Of a stretch of 64,000 bases of DNA, positions 46,238 through 57,116 are shown piece after piece; the stretch's first letter is position 1, and each line of letters opens with the position of its first letter. Both the position numbers and the translations under genes were made by a program. The DNA is from Scleromitrula shiraiana (lineage: Eukaryota; Ascomycota; Leotiomycetes; Helotiales; Sclerotiniaceae), in assembly GCA_028455995.1 (NCBI GenBank), contig JABELC010000005.1, positions 2,294,001 to 2,358,000 on the forward strand, in the 5' to 3' direction. Below the pieces are notes generated by a model that was not told the DNA's origin, made no database searches, and was given only the letters and a program-made list of their open reading frames with translations.

Positions 46238-48486
46238 ATGGCAAGCGGAAATAGATCTTCCCTCTTTGTAGGGTTGTCTGCTCTTTTCTATCTTGTACTT
46301 TTATTCTCTCCCCTCGCTCTCTTTCAAACAGCACATGCACAATCCGATCAAGACCCATTACAAGAGAGTTATGGCACAGGTATATTTCCCAATTTAACCC
46401 CCAGCCTGTTATGCATTTATTAATCGCTTTTTCTTGTTATAGTTATTGGTATTGATCTTGGAACTACCTATTCTTGCGTCGGTGTGATGCAAAAGGGCAA
46501 AGTCGAGATTTTGGTAAACGATCAAGGACATAGAATTACTCCATCATATGTGGCTTTCACCGATGAGGAACGTTTAGTTGGAGACGCAGCCAAGAACCAG
46601 GCTGCCGCAAACCCAAAGAACACAATCTTCGATATTAAGTGAGTTTTCAGTTGATTCCGATTTGCCGGTCTTTAGAAACTAACATGTGTCCTCTTCAGGC
46701 GTATGATCGGCCGAAAGTACAGCGACAAAGACGTTCAAGGTGACATGAAGCATTTCCCATTCGATGTCGTTCAAAAAGATGGCAAGCCATTCGTCAAGGT
46801 TACAACTCAAGGTGGAAAGGAAACAACTTTCACTCCTGAACAAGTTTCCGCCATGATCCTCGGAAAGATGAAGGAAGTCGCCGAGTCATACCTAGGAAAG
46901 AAGGTTACCCACGCAGTTGTTACTGTTCCAGCCTACTTCAACGACAACCAAAGACAAGCAACCAAGGATGCCGGTGTTATCGCCGGTTTGACCGTCCTCC
47001 GTATTGTTAACGAACCTACCGCCGCAGCTATTGCCTACGGTTTGGACAAGACTGATGGAGAGCGTCAAATCATTGTCTACGATCTCGGTGGAGGAACCTT
47101 CGATGTTTCCCTTCTTTCTATTGATCGTGGTGTCTTTGAGGTTCTTTCTACCGCCGGTGACACTCATTTAGGTGGTGAAGATTTTGATCAAAGAGTCATC
47201 AACTACTTCGCCAAGAAGTACAACAAGGAAAACAGCGTTGACATCACCAAGGATCTTAAGACCATGGGTAAACTTAAGCGTGAGGCTGAGAAGGCTAAGC
47301 GTACTTTGTCTTCCCAAAAGACCACCCGTATTGAAATCGAAGCTTTCCACAACGGTAACGATTTCTCCGAGACTCTTACCAGAGCCAAGTTCGAGGAGCT
47401 CAACATGGATCTCTTCAAGAAGACTCTTAAGCCCGTTGAACAAGTTCTCAAGGACGCTAAGGTCAAGAAGGGTGAGGTTGACGATATCGTTTTGGTCGGT
47501 GGTTCTACCCGTATTCCAAAGGTCCAAGAACTCATCGAAGAGTACTTCGGTGGTAAGAAGGCTAGCAAGGGTATTAACCCTGATGAGGCCGTTGCATTTG
47601 GTGCCGCTGTTCAAGGTGGCGTCTTGTCCGGAGAGGAAGGTACTGATGAGATCGTTCTCATGGACGTCAACCCATTGACTCTCGGTATCGAGACCACTGG
47701 AGGTGTCATGACTAAGTTGATCCCAAGAAACACCGTCATCCCAACCCGTAAATCTCAAATCTTCTCAACTGCCGCCGATAACCAACCCGTCGTCTTGATT
47801 CAAGTTTACGAGGGAGAGCGTGCTATGACCAAAGTAAGCGAACTATATCCCCAGTTTCTCCCAAATCAAATTTCTAACCCAATTATAGGACAACAACAAT
47901 CTTGGTAAATTCGAGTTGACCGGTATTCCACCCGCACCACGTGGTGTCCCACAAATTGAGGTTTCTTTCGAACTTGACGCAAACGGAATCTTGAAGGTCA
48001 CCGCCGGTGACAAGGGAACTGGAAACTCTGAGTCCATTACCATCACCAACGATAAGGGACGTCTTACTCAAGAGGAGATTGACCGTATGGTTGAAGAGGC
48101 TGAGAAATACGCCGACGAGGACAAGGCTACCAAGGAACGTATTGAGGCCCGTAACGGTCTTGAGAACTACGCTTTCAGCTTGAAGAACCAAGCCAATGAT
48201 GATGAAGGTCTTGGTGGTAAGATCGATGAGGATGACAAGGAGACTGTAAGTTACTTTGATTCCTAGTCCATCCGAAATAATTTACTAATGATAAAACTAG
48301 CTTCTTGAGGCTGTTAAGGAAGCCACTGAATGGCTCGAGGAGAACGCGGCCACCGCCACCGCCGAAGATTTCGAAGAACAAAAGGAGAAACTCTCAAATG
48401 TCGCATACCCAATCACCAGCAAATTGTACAGTGGAGCAGGAGGACCAGGTGGTGATGATGAGCCAGAGGGACATGATGAGTTGTAG
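46238..48486 (+). CDS. kar2: ER-lumenal Hsp70 chaperone BiP/Kar2
   Basis: Five exons (46238-46379, 46443-46638, 46699-47833, 47889-48245, 48301-48486) join in phase to 671 residues, the normal BiP length. A signal peptide with a long hydrophobic core ends near AHAQ (about residue 34). The nucleotide-binding domain shows GIDLGTTYSCVGV, the phosphate-2 loop VYDLGGGTFDVSLL and VLVGGSTRIP; the substrate-binding domain and lid follow, and the protein ends in HDEL, the ER-retrieval signal. BiP drives translocation, folding and ERAD in the ER and is induced by the unfolded protein response. Its codons are more C-ending and optimised than those of its neighbours, fitting high expression. Confidence 0.97.
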
Positions 48487-49002
48487 ATGACTTTAAGAAC
48501 ATTTTGATTTTTCGGTTAAAGGGAAAGGGGTGGATTTTGTAATCTGGGCGTCCAAACAAAAAGAAGATACGATACATCATATTACATTACCAATATATTA
48601 CAAATCTTTATAAAGAAAGAGGAAATTATCAAATTGTGTTACATTATTATGATAAAGATCAGAGGGGGCAGGTGTTTATTTGTATGGAAGATTTTGACTC
48701 TTTTGATTGGATGGCTTGACTTTGTGTCTTGCTTATGCACCATCCTTATTGCGGTTGTGGTTGCTTTTGTATGATAGTAGGTCAATACAATATGATACTA
48801 GATTTATAAATCGAACAATTGAAATGATGAATGAGTAGATGAATGAACATTTCATATATTACTTACTACCTGCCCTCCATCGGATACTTGGAAGCTACAA
48901 TTCTTGAGTGAATACTCTAGATAAAAGTAACAATCCCATTGTATTTAGTATCCTCCAACCAGATGTTCAGCAAAATAAATAAAAAAAACCTAAACATCCT
49001 TA
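48487..49002. other. Convergent intergenic spacer
   Basis: A 0.5-kb spacer between kar2 and the first of two minus-strand paralogues. It is A/T-rich with no gene. Confidence 0.6.
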
Positions 49003-49848
49003 CTAAACCCCCACAAACACCCAAGTCAGCACCTCCCCCTCCCCCTCCTCAATCTTCGCCAACTTCCCCTGCTTAACCCCCACCTTCCACAACCTCTCAT
49101 AATGCGTCATCAAAAAAATAATATTCCCCCTCGTTCCCACTCGCATCTTCTTCACCCCGACACCGAAATATAAATCTCTCCCAATCATCGGGGTTTCGCG
49201 CGGTACATACTAGGTTCTTCCTGTCGTGTCCGAGATAACATCCTGAGGCTGTGTTTTGGATGTGATACCAGCCTTTTGAGGCGGTGAGTTTCCACTTTGG
49301 GGGAGTAGAGGGTGGTTAGAATAGAGTATGAGGGGAGGAGAGGGGAGGAGTGGGGAGGAGAGGGGAGGAGTGGGGAGGGAGAGATGAGAGGACAAGTACA
49401 GGATATGAGATATCTATAGGGATTTTAGATAAGAAATGACTACAGTGGTTGGATGAATATACTCGTACCTACACACATGAACGTGACCGCGACGATGACT
49501 ATGGGTATTAGACGCCAAAACGACATTTCCAGACTCAAGAGTTGGGAGTTCTCTGGATGACAAAGATTGGATTAGGAAGGTGAAATTGGGTCGAGGGATA
49601 TTTGTATTTGGAATGGAAGGGGGAGTAGAGGTGATAGGGATGGGAGATGGGTGAGTCATGAATTTATAGGTAATAGGAGGATTGGGATCGAAGGATGGGA
49701 TGTAGTGGATTTGTTGGTTGCAGATCATGGTATTGGTGGGACAGCTACAGGGGAGATTTTTGGGAGAGTCGTGATCATTATCAGAGGAATGGTGGAGTTT
49801 GTCGCAATAGTTGAGGAGGAAATATTTGATCCATGGGAGGAGATTCAT
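49003..49848 (-). pseudogene. Frameshifted tandem paralogue, unknown function
   Basis: This is a damaged copy of the gene at 50358-51042. Exon 1 (about 49848-49477) holds NFTFLIQSLSSRELPTLESG; exon 2 (from 49294) starts WKLTASKGWYHIQNTASGC and continues through ARNPDDWERFIFR. After that the frame is lost and hits TGA at 49097-49099, while the conserved end (FLMTHYERLWKVGVKQGKLA) continues in another frame to 49003. One surplus base, for example in the CCCC run at 49155-49158, would explain it. The intact neighbour shows the expected unbroken order. It may be a true pseudogene or a sequencing error. The exact start is uncertain; the ATG at 49848 has a good context. Confidence 0.65.
49331..49380. 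repeat. 10-bp purine tandem repeat in an intron
   Basis: Five copies of the 10-mer RGGGGAGGAG (W at the first base) lie within the intron of the frameshifted paralogue. On the sense strand they form a pyrimidine tract upstream of the acceptor. Confidence 0.85.
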
Positions 49849-50357
49849 GTTGATTCGGTGTATGGTCGGTCTTGGCTGATGTCTTGATGAAATTAAGTCT
49901 TCTGGGAGATGTATAAAGAAGGGAAGATTTGATGTTGGCTTTTGATATATATAGGTATGCATGTCGCTTTTAACCCTGCATTCAAAGCCAATGGGTTTGA
50001 TTTGGACCGTTACCAATTATTTGATAGGTTGGTTGTTTGAGATTTATCTTATGAACGACTTTAATTGGCCTGAGAAAAAAAGAAGACAAACAAACGTATT
50101 CGATTATAGTCCTGTAATCAGAGGCGGTAGTTTCTGTCACTTCTGATCCAAGCTTGGATTTGAAGAGGAGACATCTTGATCATACATGTATTTGTTTATC
50201 AACCATCATTAATGACAATGAAGTTAGAGGTATCAATTCATCAGTTGCTATTCATCCTAGTGTTCCCATAGATTTCGTAACCCAATCTCATGATCCTCAA
50301 ACCCAATTTCCGTTCCTCTTCCTCCTCCTCCTCCTCCTCCAAAGATATCAGACCAAA
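49849..50357. other. Spacer between the tandem paralogues
   Basis: About 0.5 kb containing the downstream copy's promoter and the 3' end of the upstream copy. A CTC triplet run at about 50320-50340 lies just past the stop codon of the intact copy. Confidence 0.55.
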
Positions 50358-51042
50358 CTAAACCTTCACAAACTCCCAACCGCAAAGAGCCCACTCCTCC
50401 TCCCCACATATCGTCTTTTCTCCATTCTCAGCTATTCCAATTTTCGCCAATCCCTCACTCCCTTTCATTCCCACTGTCCACAACCGCTGCCAATGGGTCA
50501 TCATCAAAAAGTACCCCCCTTCTGGTCTGGGTCGTGCTATGAAACGTTCCCATAAAAAGGGGTTCCGCGCGTTGCAGACCAAATTGCCCCAGAAATTATA
50601 ACCAAGGTAGCTGCCGGAGGCGGCGTTACGGAAGTGCAGCCAGCCTTTTACTTCGATACATTTCCACTATTTGTAGCATGAGAGATAATAGTATACGATT
50701 AAATGAAATAGATAAATAGCATGATATGTAGAGGCGATAGAAAGAGGGCGAGAACTAGGCAAGTAGACTTACGTGGATACTGTTGCCTTGGTTACTAGGG
50801 GAAGCTAAAATAACATTCCCAGAGTCGAGAGTCAAGAGTTTTCCGGATGAGATGGAGCGGATTAAGAAAGTGGAATTTGGCCAGGGAACGGAGCTTGAAG
50901 GACTTGAGTCTTTGATATCGTTACCGGAGGTGGTGGAGGAGATGGTGGTGGTTGGGGGTGTCATTGCTGTGCAGATGGTAGATGTATCGCTGTCGTCAGG
51001 ATCTAGATTTGAGATTGATTCGTTTGGTTGATCAAAAGTCAT
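50358..51042 (-). CDS. Fungal beta-trefoil-like protein, intact tandem paralogue
   Basis: Two exons (51042-50773, 50666-50358) join in phase to 192 residues. An acidic, Thr/Ser-rich N-terminus precedes NSTFLIRSISSGKLLTLDSG, then KGWLHFRNAASGSYLGYN, ARNPFLWERFIARPRPEGGY, LMMTHWQRLWTVG and a final WEFVKV. These repeated SG-xL and W/F blocks look like a beta-trefoil or similar all-beta fold, and I recall related uncharacterised proteins in Sordariomycetes and Leotiomycetes; the fold is inference and no function is known to me. There is no signal peptide. The frameshifted copy lies about 0.5 kb downstream on the same strand with the same intron position, showing a tandem duplication. Confidence 0.75.
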
Positions 51043-52822
51043 TTTGATAATGATGAGAAGTTAGCGATTAGAAGATTTGTTTCGTGGTGATTTTTGAGCA
51101 AATAGTCTAGAAAAACGCTTGATCGAGAGTGCAATGGATTAATCGATATTACGTCAATGCGTTGTTTGATCAGTTTTAGCAAACAAGGCTTTCTTTTTTG
51201 TGCAAACGGGGGTGTGTTCGAATGTTACATTCAATACCAATAAATTTTCACTGTGCCGCATCCTACCCCGGTTAGATATTTGAGATATAGTCAATCATTG
51301 GCTATATTGCGTTATATGTTTCGGGCGGGTCGAAATTTGACTGGTTGAAGAAACTGGCAGCCGAGGATATTGAAACAAGGATGGTTTTTTTGGTATCGAA
51401 TAAACATCAAATACAGTATGTAGACGTTTTTGAAGAACAAGCGATCTACCCCTATTTGGGATGTTGAAAAGTTGTCTAAAAGATAACGGAATCAGAATGT
51501 AAGAAGTATACATGTAGAAATTTCACATTTAATGGTTTAGTGGTTGATGATATCAACCCAAAGAAAATAATTTATATTTCATTTTCTCCTGTGCACAACT
51601 TCAAATAGCAATACGGCAAGTAGTTGATCGTCCCATCAAGCGGCAGAGCTCAATAGATATTGGAAAATGAAAGTACCAAAAGAAGAGGAAGAAAAAAAAG
51701 CCTCGCTGCCAAAAAGCAGAATCTGGGTGAAAACTTTACAAAAAGTAAAGACTACCTATCGTAACGGAATGTAAGTCTTACTTAAACCAGGCGAACTGAT
51801 TCTACAACCAAACAAATCCATTAAAGGAAGTTAGGTGGGTGAAAGGGGATATACCGCTTACATTCACCACTTACTCGAATCCAATGCGTTACCATTGAAC
51901 CACCGTAGGCATTGTTTGTTGGATAGAAGGTTTAGTTTAATTAAGCATTGGTATGTTAGACGAAGGTGATAGATATTAGGTGATAGTGTTTGCTATGTTT
52001 GCTCTGTTTTAAAGTGGAAAGTTGGAAGCAAAGGATTAGTGGTGAGATGGGATGAGAGTGTGAAGAGAAAGAGATAGGTGAATAAATGAACACCTGACCA
52101 GTGATTTTGCATACGTATATGTAATCACTTCAGTTAAATACAATGCTGAGGAGCTCTCTTGATGGGGACAGATATTAAATCAGATGTTGGACTTTCAACT
52201 TCTTGACGAACTTTTTGGAGCCGAGCCCGAGTAACCACTGTATTTGGTGACCAGTCTCAACCCATATCTCCAGTCTCAGACTTGACTTACAAGCTTGATG
52301 GCAAGAATACTACGAATCACTGGATTCTTGTAGCATATTGTGGCGAAATTCCTTTCCTCGTCCCTCTCATGTCCAGTTTCGAGGTCAATTGGAAGCTCTC
52401 AAGTCTCCTAATGCTTCTGTTTATGATCCCACTTCTGATCATTCAAAACTATCTAGTTATACATACCACAGATGAATCAAGTAACTTGGAGTCAGCCGTG
52501 TCTAATTAGATATGGAGTTGGAATGTATTCGTTGCAAAGTTTTGAAAACTCCTGAAATTGACCTGTTCGAACTTTGTTGTTACACTGGCGTCCGTGAGAG
52601 GTAAGAGTGGAGTCATCATGACCCGCTTATATAATTGGTGTACTCGTAAGTTGACGCGGTTCCAGATTTTTCAGCCATAATTTTATTTTTACTGCCATGT
52701 AAGCTGTGCGGCTACGCCCTGATTGTCTCAATCCTTTACAACAGCCAATTCAATGGCGATTATCATGCTTGATCTGCCTTTCTTGCATTTGCAAGACTTG
52801 CATGTTGTATGCGTAATGCAAA
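51043..52822. other. Intergenic region upstream of the Zn2Cys6 gene
   Basis: No gene is established in 1.8 kb. On the minus strand around 51870-51910 there is a tRNA A-box-like stretch (TGGTTCAATGGTA) and, next to it, GTAAGT and TTGTAG signals that could bound an intron, but neither a full tRNA fold nor a useful reading frame results. Confidence 0.45.
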
Positions 52823-54473
52823 ATGGTGAATCAACAATCACTTGAACCTGTAAAGAAAAAGTCTCGAACAAGTTTCAAGAAGTCTCGTGGAGCTTGCCTC
52901 ACTTGCAAGTAAGTTTTCATCCCATCAATCTCACTTTCAATATATATCCTCCTTTTTTTATGATGAGCAACATTGGTCCGTGTTACTGAGCGGCCTCAAG
53001 AACCGTCAAATGGCGATCACCATTGCATTCAATGCATCTCTGAATTCAATCTCTCTTATCCAAATTTATCTGCAAAAAGTTTGAAGAAGCAACAACTAAT
53101 GTTTGTATTCAAGGATTCGGCATATAAAGTGCGATGAGGCAAAACCAGAATGTATGAAATGTAAGGGAACTGGACGTATCTGCGAATATCATAATCCTCA
53201 AGATGGGGCTATTATACCCTCTACCAATCGAGTTACTTTGATTCCAAGCCTTAGCTCTACCAGAAGCACCAAGGAGCATCGCTATTTCGAACGATTCCGT
53301 CGAGGAACAATATATGGATTGATGGGAATAGATCAGAAATCCGAATTTTGGCTTGCTTCTGTCCTACAGCTCAGTGAAGCCTTTCCAGCTGTTCTTCATG
53401 CGACAATTTCAATTTCTGCCCTGCATGAGCATTTGCAAAATCCATCCGCTGAGACTTATAGACTATTTTTACAACAATACAATAAATCTATTCGATACAT
53501 CCGAAGCCTTCAAGGCGAGAATCAAGTTCAAGTAACTTTGACTTGCTGTATAATTTTCGTTTGTTTAGAAAATGCTCTTGGAAACCATGAAAAAGCCCTT
53601 GAACATCTTGAAAGTGGACTGAAGGTATTCAATACATGGCGAGGTAGTGACCGTTTACTTTCATCTGAGAAGGATGCACAAAAGTATATTATGGAAATTA
53701 TCAGCCGATTAGACATTCAAGCAACAACTTTTTGGGACTCTCGAAAACCAGGTTTACTTCCAGAACATGATCCCACGGAGCCTGAGTATACAATGGAACG
53801 ATTTGCCGATCTTCGTGTTGCAAAGCTCGCTCAGCAACACTACGAAGCTCGCGTTTTCTACGTCTTAACCTCTGTCTCTCCCAAGCTTAATCGACACTTA
53901 CCAGAATTCGAAGACATGTTTCCCGTTAGAATCAGACTTCTACAATCTCTCCACGTCACCATGATGAAATGGAAAAAGGCATTCGACATCCTATGTCAAG
54001 CCAACCATGCAAAATGGAGCACAACCGAGCTCCAAACTAGTCTCATACTAGAACTATATTACCAAGCCCTCTCTATAGTCATTGATCTCCGAATGAACTC
54101 GCAAAACGAGCATGATTTCCTACCGCCATCCCAACACCAACGCTACCAGACCGTTATCGGTCTCTGCAGATCTCTAATCGGGTCCACACCACCCTGTGAC
54201 GGATGTCCATTCTCCGCCGATTCAGGCGCAATCGCACCTCTCTATCTCATAGCCATGCAAGCCCCAACCCAACATATCTACCAACAAGCCATTGAACTTC
54301 TTCGCACGGTGAAGAGAAGAGAGGGTTTTTGGGATGCCGCAAAAGTGGCCAGTATTGCGGAAACGGTCGCCGCAAGGAAGAGAGCCGGTGAGAACGGGTA
54401 TCATTTGACGGGTGGGGTGTTGAAGTTGGCGGAACTTACGGATGTGAAATGTCGTGTTGATTTGTTTCCATAG
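52823..54473 (+). CDS. Zn2Cys6 transcription factor
   Basis: Two exons (52823-52908, 53114-54473) join in phase to 481 residues. The binuclear zinc cluster (Cys 25, 28, 35, 42, 45, 52) has the spacing CX2CX6CX6CX2CX6C and is split by the intron after CLTCK, a common intron position in this family. A basic stretch (KKKSRTSFKKSRG) precedes the cluster. The long C-terminal part (ISISALHEHLQNPSAETYRL and following helices) resembles the fungal-specific regulatory domain of the shorter Zn2Cys6 proteins. It should bind DNA in the nucleus; the target pathway is not evident from its neighbours. The intron is 205 nt, long for the window. Confidence 0.88.
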
Positions 54474-56002
54474 AGAGGTGATTTGTTCACTTTCACTTGT
54501 ATGATCATTCTTCTCCCTTCAATAATTAGTTGTATATACAATAATGGAGCAGCTAGAAATTTGCAATATATACTTTGAACTATATACTATATGACAAGCC
54601 ATGGTTTCCCATAACTGAAATTGAAAGTGCAAATTAAATTATGATATATACATACGCAATATGAAAATGAAGAAAAAAATAGAGTATAGGTCATGATATT
54701 GGATTCGGATTATTCATCTAAACGACAGGAACGAATGAGCACACCCCTGGTCACTACTAACCCACATTCACACTGGCACGACATCCTATCCTTCCTCAGT
54801 CTGGTTACGAGCGGACAGGTAGTATATGAAAGGTTCACTTATATACCCAACTATCCATCCATCCATTCATCCATTCATTCATTCATTCGTTAATGCATTT
54901 ACTCAACCAATTCATAAATCTAATGTCAACATCATATTGTACCAACTTACTAACATATACTCAGACAATTTAATCAAGAAGCAGGGAGGTAGGTAAAAAG
55001 GAGGAAACTAAGAGTATATGGAGTTTCCCCGACGTCAATCTCACTGTAACTGTAGGGAGTAAGTAAGTAAGTAAGTGAGCGAATAAATAAATAAATAAAA
55101 GAACCCAGATATAAGATAAGATAACATATGGATGATGGTTGGTATTCACAAATACATAACGATCGATACTCACTCCCGCACGTTTAGGTAAAGGTAAAGA
55201 TCATACTTATGATCATTCCTATACTACTCCGTTCATTTTGTATAGCTCCAATCCACCTAACCCAACCCACGTTAACTTAATTGATCTATCTTACCTTACC
55301 CGTCCTCGTTTTCTGTCACTCTCACTCACCTACTCACTTACTTACTCACTTACCAAAGATTGAAACCCAACTTAACCAGATGAATAGATGATCAAATTCA
55401 CAATTGTTTAAAAAAAGAATGAAAAAAGTATGGAATTTCCTATCCCTATCCCTATCTACCCAACCCACCCAACCAAACCAAACCCCAATTCCTGCCCCCA
55501 CAAAGTGAAAAAGAGAGAGCCACGCAAGCAAGCAAGCAAGCCACGAGAAAGAGAAAGAGAGAAGTCCATGTCAAAATGCCACTTTCCCAATATCACGCAC
55601 GCCTTGCATAGTAGCTAGCTCCAGAAGAAAAACTGACACACATATCCACAAAAGGAAGAAAACGAAGAAGAACAGAAACCAGTAGAGCAGCCTGAGAGTA
55701 GAAAGATATTTCAAGGAAAGCTCAAACTTTCTTTATCGCGCGAAAAGAGAAGACAAACAAAACTCCCGCCTGAACCTAGCTCCGTCCATCCGTCCATCCA
55801 TCCATCCATCCATCCATCCATCCATCCATGGACCTTTCATATCTATCGAAAGACAATCCATATGAACACCTGTGAAATATGCGTATGCGATGCGGTGAGT
55901 ACGAGTACGAGTATGCGTTGAGTGATCGAGTAAAAAATAATAGGCTCATTCATTCATTCGTCGGGGAAAATTCATGATGCGTAACATCGAGCTCGTAGGG
56001 AT
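54474..56002. other. Repeat-bearing intergenic region
   Basis: No gene is recognisable in 1.5 kb. Short runs of ATTC/CATC (about 54852-54890), TAAG/AATA (55062-55100), CAAG (55525-55542) and CCAT (55786-55829) occur. Confidence 0.6.
55786..55829. repeat. CCAT microsatellite
   Basis: About eleven CCAT units with one early CCGT variant. Confidence 0.85.
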
Positions 56003-57116
56003 TTAAACATCCTCCATCGTACCAGCCGGCTCTTCATTATCTTCATCGTCGTCGAAACTTGCGATCGAGGACATAGTATCATCATCTGAATCCTCTGCGC
56101 CTGCTTCGTCTGCTGCTTCTTTGCTGGCGTATTTGTTGACATATTCTGTGGTTTTGTTTTCGTTGATTAGTTTTTTTGGAACCTTATAGCTTGAAAAATG
56201 TGAGAAGATATAGACATACCTTTGACCTTAACTTCGTAACTCTTTGGTTCTCTCATAAGTAAAGCGGCTGCTTCCCCATTCAATGGATCCGTCGGGTTGG
56301 GGTATCTAAGAAGTTGTGGCAGGAAAACTTCGAATATATTGATCATATCGAACATAGGCGACCAGGTTTGGTTAATGACATCGAGGCAGACAGATCCGGA
56401 CCTAGATATTCATTTTATACCTCTTAGCTTCTTCTTCTAACCCATAACTCCATAGTTGAAAAGAGAGGATTCTAGATTTGTGCAGGGAAAACGAACAACT
56501 CATCGATATTGGGATGGAAAATGCGATTTACGAAACCGATGCTGGGGGACTTGTAAGGATACTGATCTGGTAATTCGACGTGGATTTTCCAAAGTCCGCC
56601 TTCGAATGGTGCTGCGAGATAGAAGTAATGATGTTAGTTCTTATTTGTGTAACAGGAAGAATGAGGGGGCGAGGAGAGGCAAAACCTACTTTCTTCGGGT
56701 CCCTTGAAGCGGACGTAGAATTCCTGCCTGTGTTCGACATATAAGAGGGTTATTCAGTTGTTCGAAGATTTGTACATACACTGCGGTTCGAGTCAGTTGG
56801 GAGCTTTCCACATGTCGTATGTTGACTTACTATTGTCATTGACAAGAGTCACCTCATAGTCGGACATCAACCTACATACTCAGTGAGCAAGAGAATATGA
56901 TTGTGAATTAGGATCGCATACATCCTATAGTTACTTCGTTAGCAATAATACAAACAGCTAGTAGCAGTGTTCAAATAAATAATAGAAGGCTTACTTCATG
57001 ACCTATATATCGCAAGAAACCCAACGTTAGTCTGTCCATGCCCATCATGCGATATAACCATCTCGAAATGAAACATTACTCACATCAGTCTCGATCCTAC
57101 GTCTAGGGCTGGACAT
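56003..57116 (-). CDS. ubc8: Ubiquitin-conjugating enzyme E2 Ubc8 (GID-type)
   Basis: Nine exons: 57116-57084, 57002-56995, 56924-56922, 56871-56831, 56780 alone, 56727-56690, 56611-56497, 56401-56220 and 56145-56003. They sum to 564 nt and 187 residues. The protein begins MSSPRRRIETDV, has the HPN motif at 74-76, catalytic Cys85 in SGSVCLDVINQTWSP, and an acidic Asp/Glu/Ser tail, all typical of Ubc8/UBE2H. In yeast Ubc8 works with the GID E3 complex in degrading gluconeogenic enzymes. The model needs exons of 8, 3 and 1 nt: Lys14 and Met15 span the 3-nt exon and Met29 is coded A-T-G across three exons. One donor is GTTCGT; the rest are ordinary. Without the 1-nt exon the frame breaks. Confidence 0.9.
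56780..56780 (-). other. ubc8: Single-nucleotide exon of ubc8
   Basis: On the minus strand, CCGCAG is followed by one T and then GTATGT. The upstream exon ends in A at 56831 and the downstream exon starts with G at 56727, so A-T-G forms Met29 in NDNMQEFYV. The 50-nt intron before it (GTAAGT, CTGAC, GCAG) and the 52-nt intron after it (GTATGT, ACAG) are both ordinary in length and signals. Confidence 0.8.
56922..56924 (-). other. ubc8: Three-nucleotide exon of ubc8
   Basis: GAT lies between CTATAG and GTATGC. Including it gives VMKMLMSDYEV; skipping it keeps the frame but removes one residue, giving VMKLMSDYEV. Yeast Ubc8 and human UBE2H, as I recall them, have the longer spacing. Confidence 0.65.
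56995..57002 (-). other. ubc8: Eight-nucleotide exon of ubc8
   Basis: GTCATGAA lies between TATATAG and GTAAGC and codes Val-Met and two bases of Lys in ETDVMK. Leaving it out shifts the frame. Confidence 0.85.

Noticed and set aside
47168..47758. 196-codon open frame antisense to kar2
   Set aside because: Long antisense frames are a known by-product of the biased codons of Hsp70 genes; it has no independent features.
49097..49294. A second intron restoring the frame of the damaged paralogue, using GTATGT near 49223
   Set aside because: It would remove the conserved VC-ARNP-DWERF block that the intact copy retains, so a frameshift is the better explanation.
51860..51915. tRNA-like stretch on the minus strand with an A-box match (TGGTTCAATGGTA)
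   Set aside because: No acceptor stem, D-stem or anticodon stem pairing could be built, and no B-box at a suitable distance. Treating the adjacent GTAAGT...TTGTAG as a tRNA or mRNA intron did not give a fold or a credible protein.
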